From NCBI GenBank assembly GCA_050179685.1, contig JBFXEW010000003.1, positions 164,469 to 228,468 of the forward strand: 64,000 nt of DNA, written 5' to 3'. Numbering within the stretch: the stretch's first letter is position 1; the number at the start of each line of letters is the position of its first letter. The DNA is from GWE2-40-63 sp050179685 (lineage in GTDB: Bacteria; Bacteroidota; Bacteroidia; Bacteroidales; SZUA-534). The notes beneath the pieces were generated by a model, which was not told the origin of the DNA, made no database searches, and saw only the letters and a program-made list of their open reading frames with translations. Position numbers and translations under genes: made by a program. This document shows positions 61,087 through 64,000 of the stretch, one piece after another.

Positions 61087-63072
61087 TCAATCTTCCTTTA
61101 ATAGTTTTAATTTTCTATTCATCTCAATTAGGCTCTTCTCATGAAGTTTTCCAAACCATTTTTCGGTTAAATCTGTCTCAGTTTCTGGTTTATCAATTCC
61201 TAATGAACCCTTAATCATTCCGGCTTGAGCCCCAAATTCACGGATTATTACTGTAGGAAATTCAGCACAAACATGAGCCATTATTTTTATTGCTTCCTCT
61301 TGAGGAAAGTCTGTTTCAGAAAAAATCATTTTAATTGCTTTTGTTGCATTTCCTAATTCATTCAATATTGTTTGTGTTATCACATCAGAATCCTCACTTT
61401 TAAAATATTGAGTAATCGCATTACTAAAGCTTTTTGCAAAAATAAAATCCAGAATTTCCCAAAATTCTATTGAAACAACAAATAACTCTGAAATCAAATG
61501 GTCGGAATATCTAAAAATGGAATGACTATTTCGGAAATTAAGATATTTATCAAAGTGTAGTAAAAAACCAATGCTCTCACTAAGGTCTATTTCACAATAT
61601 TTTACTGATTCAAAACTAATTTCTCTGAAGATTGAAGTATGCTTTTTTATTAAATCAAAAATTTGTCTTTCATCCTTCAATTGCTTAATTAAAAGTATTG
61701 AGTACAAACTTTTATAATCATTTTCTACTAATTCAAGGCGAAATTCAAAAAAGCGTAATGCTTCATCTATTAACCATTCATTATCTTTCCAATTTTCAAT
61801 TAATAAATTTGATTTAAAATTTAAATAAACCATATCTTCTGAATAATGGTCAAGTCCTTTATTAATCCAACTTAAAGCCTCTTTTATAATTCCCATCTTT
61901 TTATAGGCATAGGCAATTCCAAAATAAGTATATTGATATTCAAGAAGCATATCTTCATCTTTACCAACTGCTTCCAACATAAGGGACAGACCTTCTTCTG
62001 CCTTATCGAAAATTCTTGAAAGTGTAACACCTTTACTGAAAAGAGCTTGAGGTAAATTTGGATTTATTCTTAAAGCCTTATCATAACAGCTTAACTCTTT
62101 TTCATGTTCTTCAATATCAAAGTAAACTTGACCAAGGTTTTTCCACGCTTGCTCAAAATTCGGATTTAGCTTTAAGCACAATTCAAAATGAGTAATTGCT
62201 TCTTCATTAAAGCCTAATCGACTTAGAGTATTTGCATAATTGTAATGATAAATAAATTGTGTATTATCCTGATTTAAGAACTCCTTAAATATGTTTTTCG
62301 CTTCAATAATTTTCCCTTTGATTCCATTCTGCATGCCATCCTCTGCCAAAATGCAAGCCTTTGTCAAATATTGATTAGATGTTCCAGAAAGCTCAATAGC
62401 TTTATTAATATTATTGATAGCTTTTTTGTAATGAAATGTATTATATTGACTTTGGGCCAAACCTTCTAAGATTGCGATATCATTTGGATTTTCAACTAAT
62501 AGATTTTTGAAATAGAAAATTGACTTTTCATAATCCTGTGAAAAATAATATTTCCACGCAAGAATCTGTGAATTAGAAATTTCTTCATATTCAAGAGACT
62601 TAATGCCATCTACAAGCATTTTGACACTAAAAATATTCTGAACGTATTTTAAGATTACACTCCAATCAATTTGGCTAAGTTTGTTTGTTTTAGGAATATT
62701 TATCGTATATGTTTTTTGCGAAGATGTTAAATCAAATACCAATTCGTTATACCAGTACCAATATGCTTCCTTTTCCTCACGCACATATGCAACAAGTAAT
62801 ACAGGTTCTAGCTTTGTATTAAATAGCCCTAAGGTTGAATGCTTTAATTTAATTGTAGTAAAACTGTTATTTTTCTCTTTTATTTTACTTTTTAATTGAA
62901 CAGAAAAACTAAGTCCAGTCGCTTGATTATTAGTGGCGATGTTAACAACATAGTCAATGCCATAATCATGTTCTGGCTTATCAATATACCATTCATTTGG
63001 AACTTGAAAGTTAAAAAACTTACCTGATTCAGTTTCTAAAATATGATTGTTATGTCTTTGAGGTTTATTCAA
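61087..63072 (-). CDS. DUF4365 nuclease-like domain fused to TPR repeats
   Basis: 661 residues. The N-terminus (about 1-140) matches the DUF4365 pattern: EHDYGIDYVVNIATNNQATG followed by LSFSVQLKSKIKEKN, where D-x-GID and Q-x-K would be the metal-site residues of a PD-(D/E)xK-like fold. Residues about 165-430 contain about eight tetratricopeptide repeats (ILEGLAQSQYNTFHYKKAIN, EQAWKNLGQVYFDIEEHEKE and so on). The C-terminal ~230 residues are helical, unrecognised. Function unknown; DUF4365 proteins often occur in accessory regions and a nucleic-acid or antiphage role is a guess. AT-rich composition differs from the core genes. Upstream partner at 63123. Confidence 0.7.
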   Translation of the reverse strand: MNKPQRHNNHILETESGKFFNFQVPNEWYIDKPEHDYGIDYVVNIATNNQATGLSFSVQLKSKIKEKNNSFTTIKLKHSTLGLFNTKLEPVLLVAYVREEKEAYWYWYNELVFDLTSSQKTYTINIPKTNKLSQIDWSVILKYVQNIFSVKMLVDGIKSLEYEEISNSQILAWKYYFSQDYEKSIFYFKNLLVENPNDIAILEGLAQSQYNTFHYKKAINNINKAIELSGTSNQYLTKACILAEDGMQNGIKGKIIEAKNIFKEFLNQDNTQFIYHYNYANTLSRLGFNEEAITHFELCLKLNPNFEQAWKNLGQVYFDIEEHEKELSCYDKALRINPNLPQALFSKGVTLSRIFDKAEEGLSLMLEAVGKDEDMLLEYQYTYFGIAYAYKKMGIIKEALSWINKGLDHYSEDMVYLNFKSNLLIENWKDNEWLIDEALRFFEFRLELVENDYKSLYSILLIKQLKDERQIFDLIKKHTSIFREISFESVKYCEIDLSESIGFLLHFDKYLNFRNSHSIFRYSDHLISELFVVSIEFWEILDFIFAKSFSNAITQYFKSEDSDVITQTILNELGNATKAIKMIFSETDFPQEEAIKIMAHVCAEFPTVIIREFGAQAGMIKGSLGIDKPETETDLTEKWFGKLHEKSLIEMNRKLKLLKED

Positions 63073-63122
63073 GTTCTTTACAATTTAACTTTGATAATCG
63101 GTTTTGAGCAAATGTTTCGTTA

Positions 63123-63722
63123 TTAATTCTCTACCAATTGTTTTTCATTTAAATCTTTAGAATTATGTTTCGAAGAATCAGATATTATTTCAGCAGAGAC
63201 AGTATTCGGATTAATGATACTATCCTTAGAGAGTATATTTTCCTCAACCGAATCAATATGTTTGTTTGTTAGGATTTTCTCATTTTGAGTATTATTGATA
63301 TTTGCATTAATATCATTATCGGGCTTCTCAGGCTTAGTATAATTTAATATTCCAAATATAATTGATACCACAATTGCTAGAATTGATAGGATGAAAGCTT
63401 TTCTACTACGTAAATTACTTTTCTTTAAATCTTCAAGCGTTAATATTTTTATAGATTTATCCAATTCTTGTTCTGAGTTGGTAGATTCGAGATATTTTTT
63501 AAATCCATCAATCGCGACATGACGACCTAATGTGGTTACAGTGAAAGAAGTTTCATGTAACTCAATCAGTTTATATGGCTCTTTGTTTATGTCTGTAAAT
63601 AATTTCTCATATAAATCATAGTCAAAGTTTCTTGAATAACACAATTTTTCATATGTGTAATCATTATTCAGTGAGTTTCTAAGTAAGTTATCTATAAATT
63701 CAAATTCTTTAACTGTGTACAT
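63123..63722 (-). CDS. Membrane-anchored protein of unknown function
   Basis: 199 residues. N-terminal ~100 residues are helix-rich and basic, with a segment (LIELHETSFTVTTLGRHVAI) that resembles a winged-helix wing but gives no firm match. One transmembrane helix at about 108-126 (AFILSILAIVVSIIFGILNY); the C-terminal ~70 residues are a polar, asparagine/serine-rich, probably extracytoplasmic tail. The stop lies 50 bp before the ATG of the DUF4365-TPR gene, same strand, so the two are probably one unit. No match to a known family. Confidence 0.6.
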   Translation of the reverse strand: MYTVKEFEFIDNLLRNSLNNDYTYEKLCYSRNFDYDLYEKLFTDINKEPYKLIELHETSFTVTTLGRHVAIDGFKKYLESTNSEQELDKSIKILTLEDLKKSNLRSRKAFILSILAIVVSIIFGILNYTKPEKPDNDINANINNTQNEKILTNKHIDSVEENILSKDSIINPNTVSAEIISDSSKHNSKDLNEKQLVEN

Positions 63723-63764
63723 ATCATTTTAGGTTATGTGGTGGTTCTTTTCAATGAACGCTAA

Positions 63765-63885
63765 CGTTTAGTATATGCAAAGTAGGCGATTGCGGGCTTC
63801 AAACTTATCAAACCGTTACAATTTTGAAGCGGGCTACAACCCTTGAATTTACTACTGAACCGGCTATTATTTTTATACATTGTGT
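63765..63885. other. Second imperfect palindromic element, upstream side of the two-gene unit
   Basis: Nested pairs AGTAG/CTACT (63781-63785 with 63852-63856) and CTTCAAA/TTTGAAG (63797-63803 with 63823-63829), plus loose TATA-type outer arms. Resembles in size and layout the element at 60991-61086, so the two genes are bounded by similar structures. Beyond it, the last ~110 bp of the window contain no feature I can support. Confidence 0.4.
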
Positions 63886-64000
63886 GTGCCCTGCATGGGT
63901 AGCAGTGCCCACAACTGCAAGTTCTGAATAAATTTGAAAATTACTAATTTAATCAAGAAAACCAAAGGTTGTGAGTCTGTATATTTTCCAGAGGGTGTAA

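Noticed and set aside
63937..64000. Possible start of a plus-strand gene at the right edge (TTG start, reading KITNLIKKTKGCESVYF)
   Set aside because: Only about 21 codons are visible with a weak start codon; a minus-strand frame is equally possible. Not callable.

Overview
The window looks like a chromosomal segment of a Bacteroidota (Bacteroidetes) bacterium, probably from the order Marinilabiliales or a relative; that placement is inferred. The sequence evidence is: a type IX secretion (T9SS) component (PorT) and a protein with a T9SS type A sorting tail; a lipidated TamA-like Omp85 protein (TamL); menaquinone methylation (UbiE/MenG); GWxTD and SiaC/DUF1987 family proteins; many lipoproteins; little sign of Shine-Dalgarno sequences; and several promoters of the Bacteroidetes form TTTG-N18-21-TAnnTTTG.

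Layout. 1-12.5 kb is mostly minus strand: a truncated FISUMP-type protein, a DUF3137/LemA pair with a lipoprotein, a 1,244-residue T9SS cargo protein, a small lipoprotein, an unusual stand-alone LytTR-like domain protein, a LytTR response regulator with its TPR-containing LytS-type kinase, and an SDR oxidoreductase. 12.6-20.3 kb carries a FkbM-like methyltransferase, a polytopic membrane protein, ubiE, an HMA-AraC type regulator, two small probable stress genes sharing an upstream motif, porT, a COG2509-type flavoprotein and a YhcH family protein. 20.3-26 kb is repeat-rich: SpoU methyltransferase and tamL, then a DUF6261-like gene with a 21-bp-period array, the gene and array together enclosed by two ~337-bp direct repeats. 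26-31.7 kb has amino-acid transporters (AGCS, NSS), a helix-hairpin-helix protein and a MATE exporter.

31.9-47.3 kb is the information-processing core: rpsU, a Xer recombinase, hibernation factor, tRNA-Thr, tRNA-Tyr, tRNA-Gly, tRNA-Thr, tuf, tRNA-Trp, secE, nusG, rplK, rplA, rplJ, rplL, rpoB, rpoC and a DUF3467 gene. A broken 5' piece of tRNA-Gly with hairpin-rich DNA sits just before the intact tRNA-Gly. 47.4-59.7 kb holds housekeeping and envelope genes: lipoprotein, M64 peptidase, aminopeptidase P, siaC, a NUMOD4/HNH-like DNA-binding protein, mtaB, inositol monophosphatase, GWxTD protein, lipid A-type acyltransferase, glycosyltransferase and proline dehydrogenase.

59.7-64 kb is an accessory junction: repeat debris, a ~25-unit array of 21-22 bp repeats, IS21-like end debris, then a two-gene minus-strand unit (a membrane protein and a DUF4365-TPR protein) lying between two ~100-bp imperfect palindromes. 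The most unusual items are the two 21-bp-period arrays (one tied to a DUF6261-like gene and to flanking duplications), the palindrome-bounded DUF4365-TPR unit, the stand-alone LytTR-like protein, and the shared GTGGGAAT motif near the stress-type genes.
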